A DNA stretch of 12,646 nt, from the NCBI GenBank assembly GCA_029250385.1, contig JAQXFJ010000126.1, positions 1 to 12,646 of the forward strand, given 5' to 3'. The notes under the pieces were generated by a model, which was not told the origin of the DNA, made no database searches, and was given only the letters and a program-made list of their open reading frames with translations. The stretch's first letter is position 1. The number at the start of each line of letters is the position of its first letter. The translations under genes and the position numbers were made by a program. Positions 6,061 to 12,218 of this stretch are shown one piece after another. Origin of the DNA: Candidatus Poseidoniaceae archaeon (GTDB lineage Archaea > Thermoplasmatota > Poseidoniia > Poseidoniales > Poseidoniaceae).

Positions 6061-7590
6061 TTAACTAGAGCATGAAAGCATTGAACATCCAACTCGATGC
6101 CTTGCCCATTCTGGCCGCTTCCTGAACCATTTCTCTTCATATTCTAGTTGTTCAGCATAAGGCTGTTTGAGCAGTTGATATAATTCTTCACAAATCGAAA
6201 AATCACCATCTTCCGCTGCATCAATAGCCAATTGTGCCATCCAATTTCTTAGTACATATTTTGGATTGACTTCGTTCATTTTATTTCGATTTGGAACACC
6301 ATCAACTCTCTTCCACCACTTATTCAACCAAATATTCCACTCTTTTACTGGGATGTTATCTTGGTCATAAAATGCTTCTTTTAACAATGTTATATCGGGT
6401 TGCTCAGCGGTAGATAGTAGTCTAAAGAAAATCGTCATGTCTGTCTCTACTTGTTGGAGCAGTGAGGTTAATTCATCAACTAGAGTTTCATCGGATTCCC
6501 GTAAATTTTCCATGCCTAATTTTCCTAACCACATTGAATTTTGTAGTTCACTGTAATATTGATTATAACGTTCTAGTACCTGGTATAATAGTTCAACATT
6601 ATCCATTAAAGGAGCGATTGACTCCAATAATCTAGCGACATTCCAAGCCCCAATTTGTGGTTGCTGGTCATATCGGTAACGGCGCCTAGAGGAATCTGTG
6701 GTATTAGGAGTCCAATCGTGGTCATAATTTTCCAACCATCCGTATGGTCCATAATCTATAGTTAATCCATGAATAGACATATTATCGGTATTCATCACAC
6801 CGTGAACAAAACCAACCCGCATCCAGTTAGAGATCATTATTGCAGTTTGTTCTGCAACATGAGTCAGCCAATTTATCCGTGCGTTGTCATCAGCAACTGA
6901 ATGTTGTGGAAAATGATTCTTTACAGTGTGCTCAAGAAGCTGCCTCAGTGTGTCATGATTTCCATCAGCAGTATGGATTTGGAAACTTCCGAAGCGAATA
7001 AAACTCGGTGCTACACGGCACACAACAGCACCAATTTCGGGTGCCGGATTGCCATCATACATTACATCCCTGACGACCATTTCCCCAGTTGTGGCCAAAG
7101 ATAATGCTCTGGTGGTTGGTACATTAAGGTGGAACATAGCTTCACTACACAAAAACTCTCTAACAGATGAGCGTAGTACAGCCTTGCCGTCAGCAAACCG
7201 AGAATATGGCGTGGTTCCAGCGCCTTTCAGTTGTAATTCTAGTACTTCATCAGGTAACTGTACTTCTCCCAAAGTTATCGCTCTGCCATCGCCTAATTGA
7301 TGAGCCCAATTGCCAAATTGGTGCCCACCGTAACGTTGTGCATAAGGTTGCATGCCATCGACTAAACTTCCTCCACTCAATGCTAAGTCATGTCCTCTCT
7401 CAAGATTTAATTTGTCTGCCATTTCTTTTGACCATAACATTAATTTTGGATTTGGAGGGATAGATGGCTCTACTCTAGACCAACATACTCCGGGTACTTG
7501 CCGTGGTTTTCCGCCTATCTCTCTGTCGCCAGGAGTTTGGTCAATAAATCGGCTGAGCCACTCTAGTTTTTCCAATCCTGTCACAACCAT
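6061..7590 (-). CDS. selO: protein adenylyltransferase SelO (YdiU family)
   Basis: A pseudokinase-fold enzyme that transfers AMP from ATP to Ser/Thr/Tyr of target proteins; in bacteria and mitochondria it acts in oxidative-stress and redox control. In the 528-residue open frame the conserved sites are GGHQFGNWAHQLGDGR (107-122), lysine K141 (LQLKGAG), E169 (SEAM), HGVMNTDNMS (282-291) with D288/N289, and metal-binding D298 (TIDYGPYG). NPKYVLRNWMAQLAI (461-475) lies near the end. The C-terminus is ...SCSS, with cysteine where animal SelO has selenocysteine. The start is set at ATG 7590 (MVVTGLEK, 509 residues, GGAG 9-10 bases upstream) rather than the TTG at 7647, since homologues begin near this point. 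It sits between a small zinc-ribbon gene and a YdjM-like gene on the same strand. Confidence 0.95.
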   Translation of the reverse strand: MVVTGLEKLEWLSRFIDQTPGDREIGGKPRQVPGVCWSRVEPSIPPNPKLMLWSKEMADKLNLERGHDLALSGGSLVDGMQPYAQRYGGHQFGNWAHQLGDGRAITLGEVQLPDEVLELQLKGAGTTPYSRFADGKAVLRSSVREFLCSEAMFHLNVPTTRALSLATTGEMVVRDVMYDGNPAPEIGAVVCRVAPSFIRFGSFQIHTADGNHDTLRQLLEHTVKNHFPQHSVADDNARINWLTHVAEQTAIMISNWMRVGFVHGVMNTDNMSIHGLTIDYGPYGWLENYDHDWTPNTTDSSRRRYRYDQQPQIGAWNVARLLESIAPLMDNVELLYQVLERYNQYYSELQNSMWLGKLGMENLRESDETLVDELTSLLQQVETDMTIFFRLLSTAEQPDITLLKEAFYDQDNIPVKEWNIWLNKWWKRVDGVPNRNKMNEVNPKYVLRNWMAQLAIDAAEDGDFSICEELYQLLKQPYAEQLEYEEKWFRKRPEWARHRVGCSMLSCSS

Positions 7591-7680
7591 AGCAAAGGCT
7601 CCAGTGTTTTGAATTTGTGGATTGCGCTTAGTTATTGTCAATGCCAATCAGTGAAAAATTAAGTCGATGTTGGCTAGATA

Positions 7681-7854
7681 TTATTCAGATTCCTGATTTG
7701 CCATAAATTCGGAGAAATCTTCCTCGTTATCAAATTCGATTACTAGGGGAGAAATTTCTTTACAGTCCTGACATTGATACTGTTGTCCTGTCATAAATCC
7801 TAGATAAGGATATACTCTGATACTAAAACAAAAGGCACAGATTCTAAAGGACAT
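7681..7854 (-). CDS. small zinc-ribbon protein
   Basis: Predicted 57-residue protein with a single zinc ribbon: C6/C9 (CAFC) and C28/C31 (CQDC), then an acidic tail rich in Glu and Asp (about 38-57). The SIRVYPYLGF segment between the pairs resembles short archaeal zinc-ribbon proteins of unknown role. The start is ATG at 7854. The TTG-initiated longer reading (from 7893) would run through the divergent promoter and is rejected. A TATA-like ATATACTAAA on the minus strand (7871-7880) lies about 20-25 bases before the ATG, consistent with a leaderless message. It probably leads the run zinc ribbon - SelO - YdjM-like - topoisomerase IB. It could serve as a small adaptor or nucleic-acid-binding protein; nothing in the sequence decides. 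Confidence 0.75.
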   Translation of the reverse strand: MSFRICAFCFSIRVYPYLGFMTGQQYQCQDCKEISPLVIEFDNEEDFSEFMANQESE

Positions 7855-7870
7855 AGCCCTTGATAATGGG

Positions 7871-7880
7871 TTTAGTATAT
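7871..7880 (-). promoter_or_regulatory. TATA-like box for the small zinc-ribbon gene
   Basis: The minus strand reads ATATACTAAA, centred about 22 bases before the ATG at 7854. It shares an 86-base divergent promoter gap with the rightward gene at 7941. Confidence 0.4.
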
Positions 7881-7911
7881 GATTACTTGTCAATGACTAT
7901 CAAAACAATGA

Positions 7912-7918
7912 TTTATAT
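7912..7918 (+). promoter_or_regulatory. TATA box for the DUF2892-like gene
   Basis: TTTATAT is centred 26 bases before the ATG at 7941, which is textbook spacing for an archaeal TATA box with transcription starting at the A of the start codon. This placement is the main reason for choosing 7941 over upstream ATGs at 7860 or 7932. Confidence 0.6.
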
Positions 7919-7940
7919 CATCAAAGGACAAATGCGAACC

Positions 7941-8177
7941 ATGGCAAGAGAATGTAATATAGATGCAAGAGGAAAGTTTGTTCGCCTCGTTGGAGGTTCA
8001 GTGTCGGTGTTTGCCGGAATAGTTGCATTCCTGCTAATCCTCGCAGGCATCTTGCCCGAAAATATCTTCACCACTGCCTCAGTAGTTGGAATGTTTGCAG
8101 GTGGTGCTCTTGGAATCTATGAAGGAAGAGCCGGCTGGTGCATAGCACGAGCCATGGGAATAAAAACTCCGATTTGA
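7941..8177 (+). CDS. small two-helix membrane protein, DUF2892/YgaP-like
   Basis: Predicted 78-residue protein (MARECNIDARGK...). After a short polar head with NID, residues about 15-36 and 42-60 are hydrophobic and form two membrane helices. It ends YEGRAGWCIARAMGIKTPI. The N-terminal N-I-D, the two helices and the C-terminal GWC...GI-x-TP pattern resemble the DUF2892 (YgaP transmembrane) family. In other proteins that family is fused to rhodanese domains or stands alone; here it stands alone with one cysteine near the C-terminus. Role unknown, perhaps sulfur or redox related by family association only. An upstream ATG at 7932 would add MRT. Confidence 0.7.
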   Translation: MARECNIDARGKFVRLVGGSVSVFAGIVAFLLILAGILPENIFTTASVVGMFAGGALGIYEGRAGWCIARAMGIKTPI

Positions 8178-8282
8178 TAATTGAAGTTTCCACTCAACCT
8201 TGCAAAAGCCGCATTTTATGCTACAAGCATTGGTTAAACTTATACCATATTTTGCAAATTTAGTACTGATGGGGTGCACTAT

Positions 8283-8801
8283 ATGGAGCGGGAGCAAGGG
8301 ACGTTAACTGAAAGTTTTTCAGATTCGGTATTAAAACAAGCAATTAATCAAAGTAAAACTACAGAGGAAATTACTGTTCACGTAAAACCTCAACCAGTGG
8401 TAACAGATGATACATCATTTGCCAGCCTAGCGACACGTATCGTAGATGAGGTAGTGGCAACTAAATCACCAACAGCATTAGCAAAACAAGTTCTAGAACG
8501 AGTAGGCATTGGTAATGAGCTAAAGTCAGCAGAACCACAAATATTCAATGGTCACTTGCGCCATGTCGGCAAGCGGGCAAGAAAAGTTGTCCGTAAGCAA
8601 AATCAAAGTCAGCAATTAAAGATTAGACGCGTCAAGAAATGCCATCGTGGCCCTCCACCAAATCTTCGCAGAATGGGTGCGCCGCCAGAAACTAGAGTGC
8701 GCCCTGCCATTGGAATGGAGGATGAATCTCGTCGTTCTGCACGAGATCTAGACAATAAGCGCGGGAAATCAAAAAGGCAACGACGTTTGTTTAGACGATG
8801 A
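8283..8801 (+). CDS. unknown protein with strongly basic tail
   Basis: Predicted 172-residue protein I do not recognise. Residues 1-90 are mildly acidic and probably partly helical (SFASLATRIVDEVV, SPTALAKQVLERVG). Residues 91-172 hold 29 Arg/Lys against 6 Asp/Glu and contain GPPPNLRRMGAPP and the terminal KRQRRLFRR. There is no membrane segment and only one cysteine. Such a tail suggests binding to nucleic acid or another polyanion, probably through a disordered arm. The start is ATG at 8283; a GTG three codons earlier (8274) is possible. AT-rich AAATTTAGT at 8257-8265 could be a TATA box about 22-25 bases before the ATG. The stop overlaps an in-frame ATG of the next gene (ATGA, 8798-8801), so the two may be translationally coupled. 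Confidence 0.7.
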   Translation: MEREQGTLTESFSDSVLKQAINQSKTTEEITVHVKPQPVVTDDTSFASLATRIVDEVVATKSPTALAKQVLERVGIGNELKSAEPQIFNGHLRHVGKRARKVVRKQNQSQQLKIRRVKKCHRGPPPNLRRMGAPPETRVRPAIGMEDESRRSARDLDNKRGKSKRQRRLFRR

Positions 8802-8845
8802 ATATTCTACAAATCGTCAAAAAGGGTGACCTTCACGCTCAGCAT

Positions 8846-8852
8846 GGTGAGG
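8846..8852 (+). promoter_or_regulatory. ribosome binding site deciding the ACAD start
   Basis: GGTGAGG, complementary to the 3' end of archaeal 16S rRNA (GGUG and GAGG cores), ends two bases before the ATG at 8855. It is one of the few clear Shine-Dalgarno-like sites in the window and fits an internal gene of a polycistronic message. Confidence 0.5.
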
Positions 8853-8854
8853 TT

Positions 8855-10048
8855 ATGGATATCGCTAATCCAAGTGAAGAACACGCAATGTTACGCTCAA
8901 TGGTAAGAGACTGGGTTAACGAATTTGTCGAACCTCAAGCATTTGAGCACGACAAACATGAACGATTCAACTTAGATTTACTAAGATCAATGGGAGATAT
9001 GGGGCTGTTGGGTATCAGTGCACCGGAAGAACATGGTGGTGCTGGACTGGACGCGACTGCTTGTGCAATAGTTCACGAAGAGCTTTCAGCATCAGATCCA
9101 GGTTTCGCACTAGCATATCTGGCTCATGCAATGTTATTTGTCAACAATTTAGCATACAATGGTAATGAGGACCAAAAAGCTCGAATTTTACCTAAGGTTT
9201 GCTCCGGTGAATGGATTGGTGCTATGGCTATGTCAGAACCAGATGCAGGTACAGATGTCTTGGGATTAACCACTAGTGCGGTACAACAGGATGATGGGAC
9301 TTGGAAACTGAATGGTCGAAAGATGTGGATTACCAACGGTTGTTTAGACGAAACTGGAACTCCTGCTGATGTTGTTTGGGTTTATGCAAGAACTGGAACT
9401 GATGATAAAGGTCGAGTTCAACTGTCAACTTTCCTAGTCGAAGCAGGTATGCCTGGATATTCAGTTGGCCAAAAAATCTACGATAAGACTGGTATGAGAG
9501 CTTCCAACACGGCTGAGTTAGTGTTTGATGATTGTATAGTTCCTGCTGAAAATCTAGTTGGCGGACTTGGTGAATCATTAATTCACATGATGTGTAACTT
9601 AGAAGTTGAGCGGCTAACTCTTGCTGCAATGTCTTTGGGAATCGGTCGAAGATGTCTAGATGAGATGAATCGTTATGCTACTGATAGAACAGCATTCAGA
9701 AACAAAATTCGTGACTTTGGGCAAATCCAAAAGCACATTGGCGATTCATGGGCTAAGTATCGTGCTATGAGAGCCTATATTTATGACACTGCGGCAAATA
9801 TGAAACTGGGTAAAGCCGGTCATCGATTGGACTCTGATGGTGTCAAACTTTTTTCTTCAACCGCTGCTAAAGAGATCGCTGATTCTGCCATACAAGTAAT
9901 GGGTGGTTACGGTTATGTTGGTGAATATCATGTTGAGCGATTGTGGCGTGACTCTAAATTGTTGGAAATTGGTGGTGGCACTATAGAATCACATCAAAAG
10001 AATATCGTCAAAGATTTATTCAAGAATCCTGAATCAGTCAATCAATGA
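8855..10048 (+). CDS. acyl-CoA dehydrogenase (isovaleryl-CoA dehydrogenase-like)
   Basis: FAD-dependent enzyme that introduces the alpha-beta double bond into acyl-CoA and passes electrons to ETF. It has 397 residues from ATG 8855. Residue positions here count from that ATG. Family signatures are AMSEPDAGTDV (124-134) and QVMGGYGYVGEYHVERLWRD (347-366); WITNG (158-162) belongs to the flavin/substrate region. At the usual MCAD catalytic position (YEGT) this protein has GGGT (373-376). Instead E252, in NLEVERLTLA, aligns with the catalytic Glu254 of isovaleryl-CoA dehydrogenase, which favours branched-chain (leucine) or a related short-chain substrate. I chose 8855 because GGTGAGG lies 2-8 bases before it and the length fits. 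The alternative ATG at 8798 overlaps the previous stop and adds 19 residues. The 3' end overlaps the convergent gene by 11 bases. Confidence 0.94.
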   Translation: MDIANPSEEHAMLRSMVRDWVNEFVEPQAFEHDKHERFNLDLLRSMGDMGLLGISAPEEHGGAGLDATACAIVHEELSASDPGFALAYLAHAMLFVNNLAYNGNEDQKARILPKVCSGEWIGAMAMSEPDAGTDVLGLTTSAVQQDDGTWKLNGRKMWITNGCLDETGTPADVVWVYARTGTDDKGRVQLSTFLVEAGMPGYSVGQKIYDKTGMRASNTAELVFDDCIVPAENLVGGLGESLIHMMCNLEVERLTLAAMSLGIGRRCLDEMNRYATDRTAFRNKIRDFGQIQKHIGDSWAKYRAMRAYIYDTAANMKLGKAGHRLDSDGVKLFSSTAAKEIADSAIQVMGGYGYVGEYHVERLWRDSKLLEIGGGTIESHQKNIVKDLFKNPESVNQ

Positions 10049-10916
10049 TTTCAATTTCTTCTCGAATAGAAATTAATTTCTTGGTAGATTGCCAAACATA
10101 AGTCAGTATACTTGCTGATAATAACAAAACTACCGCGATGGTTGAGCCCCATATCCATACATTCGATATTGCATTTGTAGAGCCATCATAAGCAATTAAA
10201 GCAATGAGTGTAGTTATTCCGACTACCATTGTTATCTGAATATTAAGGATAATTGGAAACTTGAGAAGCTTTGATGCCTTACTTAGCTTGTGTAATATAT
10301 AGTATATCCACGAAGAGGTGCCAAATGACCATATTAGATATCTCAAAGGATATTGACCGTCAAATTGCAGATTTTTTTCTGTACTATACCAATCTGCAAC
10401 AATTAGCATAACTATCCAAATTACGGAAACTCCTAATAAATGTATTATTTGATTAATAGTGTATTCTTTGTTGATTTGGGTGTGATTGATAGTTTGATTA
10501 TCTGAATCATTAATTTCTTTCAAATCAGACTTTTTATTGTACTGGGAAGATATTTTACGGTCAATGGCATCAATCCGTTGTGATAAACGCTGCATTTCTT
10601 CAACAATGGTAATCATTGTTTCATTTTGTTCTGAGGCGATTTCTATCCGTTCATTTTCAAATTCTGGCAAAGTGACCATTGACGGAACATCATCTAACAG
10701 TCCTGCATCTGACAATTCGGTTTTAGTTTGAGTCAGCTTGTCTTGTTTCTTCTGTTGACGTTTTTCTTTTTGCTCAGAAATCGTTGCCTTGATTGAATTA
10801 TTGGTGTTTTCAACCATTGATTTGGTACTAATTGCCACCTTTTTGGATAGAATGCCAAGCCGTTTTTTTGTCATATCTAATTTTTCAGATAATGTCGATG
10901 GCTCACTATCTGTCAT
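10038..10916 (-). CDS. coiled-coil membrane protein, unknown
   Basis: Predicted 292-residue protein I do not recognise. Residues about 1-150 are soluble and highly charged, with two likely coiled-coil stretches: 11-62 (very Lys/Gln rich, EKRQQKKQDK) and 90-125 (EEMQRLSQRIDAIDRKI). Four hydrophobic segments follow at about 156-175, 191-208, 221-243 and 252-274, then a short charged tail (IREEIEIID). The layout suggests a membrane-anchored scaffold with a cytoplasmic helical stalk. The start is ATG at 10916, and AT-rich TTAATTATTT (10941-10950) about 29 bases upstream may be its TATA box. It lies 40 bases after the stop of the DNA glycosylase gene on the same strand and overlaps the convergent acyl-CoA dehydrogenase by 11 bases at the 3' end. 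Confidence 0.75.
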   Translation of the reverse strand: MTDSEPSTLSEKLDMTKKRLGILSKKVAISTKSMVENTNNSIKATISEQKEKRQQKKQDKLTQTKTELSDAGLLDDVPSMVTLPEFENERIEIASEQNETMITIVEEMQRLSQRIDAIDRKISSQYNKKSDLKEINDSDNQTINHTQINKEYTINQIIHLLGVSVIWIVMLIVADWYSTEKNLQFDGQYPLRYLIWSFGTSSWIYYILHKLSKASKLLKFPIILNIQITMVVGITTLIALIAYDGSTNAISNVWIWGSTIAVVLLLSASILTYVWQSTKKLISIREEIEIID

Positions 10917-10940
10917 AGTCAGCCATTAGGGGTTTGTTTG

Positions 10941-10950
10941 TTAATTATTT
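10941..10950 (-). promoter_or_regulatory. TATA-like tract for the coiled-coil membrane gene
   Basis: The minus strand reads AAATAATTAA, centred about 29 bases before the ATG at 10916, so a nearly leaderless transcript is possible. It is preceded by GGGCAAAT, which resembles the core of the motif repeated at 479-2721; part of that resemblance falls within the end of the glycosylase reading frame. Confidence 0.35.
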
Positions 10951-10956
10951 GCCCAC

Positions 10957-11568
10957 TTAGTATCCCACAGGCACAGGGTCAATCATTCTCCAGAGATACC
11001 ATGATGCCGCAGTTCTATACGGGGACCATCGCTTCGCAATTTCTTCGACATCATCTTTTGATTCAGCCTGTGGTGCTAAAATTTTGACAGCCTTAACAAG
11101 ACCAATATCACCCACGCTAAATACGTCAGGACGCATAAATGAGAACATCAACATCATTTCGGCTGTCCAGGGACCGATGCCTTTGAATTGAATCAAGTGC
11201 TGCTTTATTGCCTTATCATTCATGTTTTCCCAATCTTGATTTAACAGCAACTCAGAATTAGTGGCTAAACCATGGATATAGTTTGACTTAGGTCTAGTTA
11301 ATCCACATGCAGCAATTTCTTCTTGGCTAAATTTCATGACATTCTCTGGGGTGGCACTTCCAAGCATTTTCACCAATCTGCCCCAAATAGCATCAGAGGC
11401 AATAACTGATATCTGTTGGCCGACAATTGATCTTATTGTAGTTTGAAACAAATCACCTTTCCCTTCTAGGCATCCATCGGGATATTTCTTGACGATTTCT
11501 CCAAGTAATTCGTCATTTTTTAGGGCCGCAACGGCGTTATCCCACCATGCTGGTTTACCGGTCTGCAT
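10957..11568 (-). CDS. DNA-3-methyladenine glycosylase II (AlkA/HhH-GPD)
   Basis: A 203-residue base-excision-repair glycosylase that removes alkylated purines from DNA. It has the helix-hairpin-helix LIQFKGIGPWTAEM (125-138 from ATG 11568) and catalytic aspartate D154 in SVGDIGL. IVGQQIS (48-54) is typical of the AlkA/Mag branch, and the SPYRTAASWYLW motif (182-193) closes the fold. There is no cysteine-coordinated iron-sulfur cluster, which separates it from EndoIII and MutY. It lacks the extra N-terminal beta domain of E. coli AlkA and so matches the short Mag1-like form. I use ATG 11568 rather than TTG 11577. It shares a 50-base divergent gap with the HD nucleotidase gene; TATATG on the minus strand near 11603-11608 could be its TATA box. 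Confidence 0.92.
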   Translation of the reverse strand: MQTGKPAWWDNAVAALKNDELLGEIVKKYPDGCLEGKGDLFQTTIRSIVGQQISVIASDAIWGRLVKMLGSATPENVMKFSQEEIAACGLTRPKSNYIHGLATNSELLLNQDWENMNDKAIKQHLIQFKGIGPWTAEMMLMFSFMRPDVFSVGDIGLVKAVKILAPQAESKDDVEEIAKRWSPYRTAASWYLWRMIDPVPVGY

Positions 11569-11587
11569 AACACGCAATTAGGGGTGT

Positions 11588-11599
11588 AGGTTTTGACCT
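11588..11599. promoter_or_regulatory. short dyad in divergent gap
   Basis: AGGTTTTGACCT forms a 4-base inverted repeat (AGGT/ACCT) around TTTG. It sits in the middle of the 50-base gap between the divergent glycosylase and nucleotidase genes, where a common operator would be expected. The dyad is short enough to be chance. Confidence 0.2.
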
Positions 11600-11618
11600 C
11601 TTGCATATAGGCACAAAC

Positions 11619-12092
11619 ATGCGAGACAACCTACTAGAGATGTTAGAGTTGAAACAATTGTCAAGAACTGGATGGGTACGTTCCGGTGTTGAAAATCCAG
11701 AATCAGTAGCAGCACACTCTTGGGGAATGGCGGTATTGGCACTAAGACTAGCGCCAAAGGAACTGAATCTAGAGAGAGTATTATCGCTCTGCCTAGTTCA
11801 TGATCTTCCAGAGGTCAGAGTTGGCGATTTAACTCCGCATGATGATACTTCAAATAAAGCAGAATTAGAGCATAAAGCCATGTCTGAAATGGCTCCAGAG
11901 TGGTTGTCACTTTTTGAGGAGTATGAAGCGGGAAAAACAGCAGAAGCCAAATTTGTCAAACAAATTGATAAATTGGACATGGGTCTTCAAGCAATACTGT
12001 ATCAAACTAAGCAAGTCGTTAGTCTTGAGGAGTTTGTTGAAAGCGCAAAATCAAAGATAAGTGATGAGAATTTACTTAGATTTTTTGACTAA
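11619..12092 (+). CDS. HD-domain 5'-deoxynucleotidase (HDDC2/YfbR-like)
   Basis: A 157-residue cytosolic metal-dependent phosphohydrolase of the HD superfamily. Metal-site residues are H33 (VAAHSWGM), H61-D62 (CLVHDLPE) and D117 (KQIDKLDM). E65 and D70 (RVGDLTP) are also conserved in this group. RTGWVRSGV (16-24) and EEYEAGKTAEAKFVKQID (100-117) closely resemble human HDDC2 and archaeal relatives. The E. coli relative YfbR dephosphorylates deoxynucleoside 5'-monophosphates, so a role in dNTP pool balance or nucleotide clean-up is likely. The start is ATG at 11619; the TTG at 11601 is in frame but less likely, and no clear TATA box lies 26 bases before the ATG. It precedes tRNA-Gln by 45 bases on the same strand. 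Confidence 0.88.
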   Translation: MRDNLLEMLELKQLSRTGWVRSGVENPESVAAHSWGMAVLALRLAPKELNLERVLSLCLVHDLPEVRVGDLTPHDDTSNKAELEHKAMSEMAPEWLSLFEEYEAGKTAEAKFVKQIDKLDMGLQAILYQTKQVVSLEEFVESAKSKISDENLLRFFD

Positions 12093-12137
12093 AGTTTCCG
12101 ACAAGGACAAAAACTAGTTTGTCTCCGGCTAGAACAG

Positions 12138-12210
12138 AGCCCGATAGTGTAGGGGTCCATCATGGTGGGTTTTGGTCCCGCCGACGTCGGTTCAAATCCG
12201 ACTCGGGCTA
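12138..12210 (+). tRNA. tRNA-Gln (anticodon UUG)
   Basis: A 73-base cloverleaf. The acceptor stem AGCCCGA (12138-12144) pairs with TCGGGCT (12203-12209), with discriminator A at 12210. The anticodon stem GTGGG/CCCGC (with one G-T pair) encloses the loop TTTTGGT (12170-12176), with T33 and anticodon TTG at 12172-12174. The T arm is GTCGG-TTCAAAT-CCGAC and the variable loop is four bases. The D stem is weak (GTGT opposite ATCA region), which is usual for Gln/Glu/Asp tRNAs. CCA is not encoded and no intron is present, both common in archaea. The 3' end is 8 bases from the stop codon of the convergent membrane gene. Confidence 0.95.
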
Positions 12211-12218
12211 CTCCTCAT

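Noticed and set aside
6901..7612. Several plus-strand open frames opposite SelO
   Set aside because: They overlap the conserved SelO core in other frames and overlap one another.
8079..8297. Minus-strand frame with a CGFC pair, briefly considered a zinc-binding small protein
   Set aside because: It is antisense to the DUF2892-like gene and runs through its downstream gap. There is only one CxxC pair and no conserved partner pair.
9124..9629. Two minus-strand frames opposite the acyl-CoA dehydrogenase
   Set aside because: They are antisense to family signature motifs; the Gln- and Leu-rich translation is typical of shadow frames.
12106..12123. Hairpin GACAAA - AACTAG - TTTGTC between the HD gene and tRNA-Gln, considered a terminator
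   Set aside because: The 6-base stem is AT-rich and no T-run follows, so neither intrinsic nor archaeal T-tract termination is supported. It could equally be part of the tRNA promoter.
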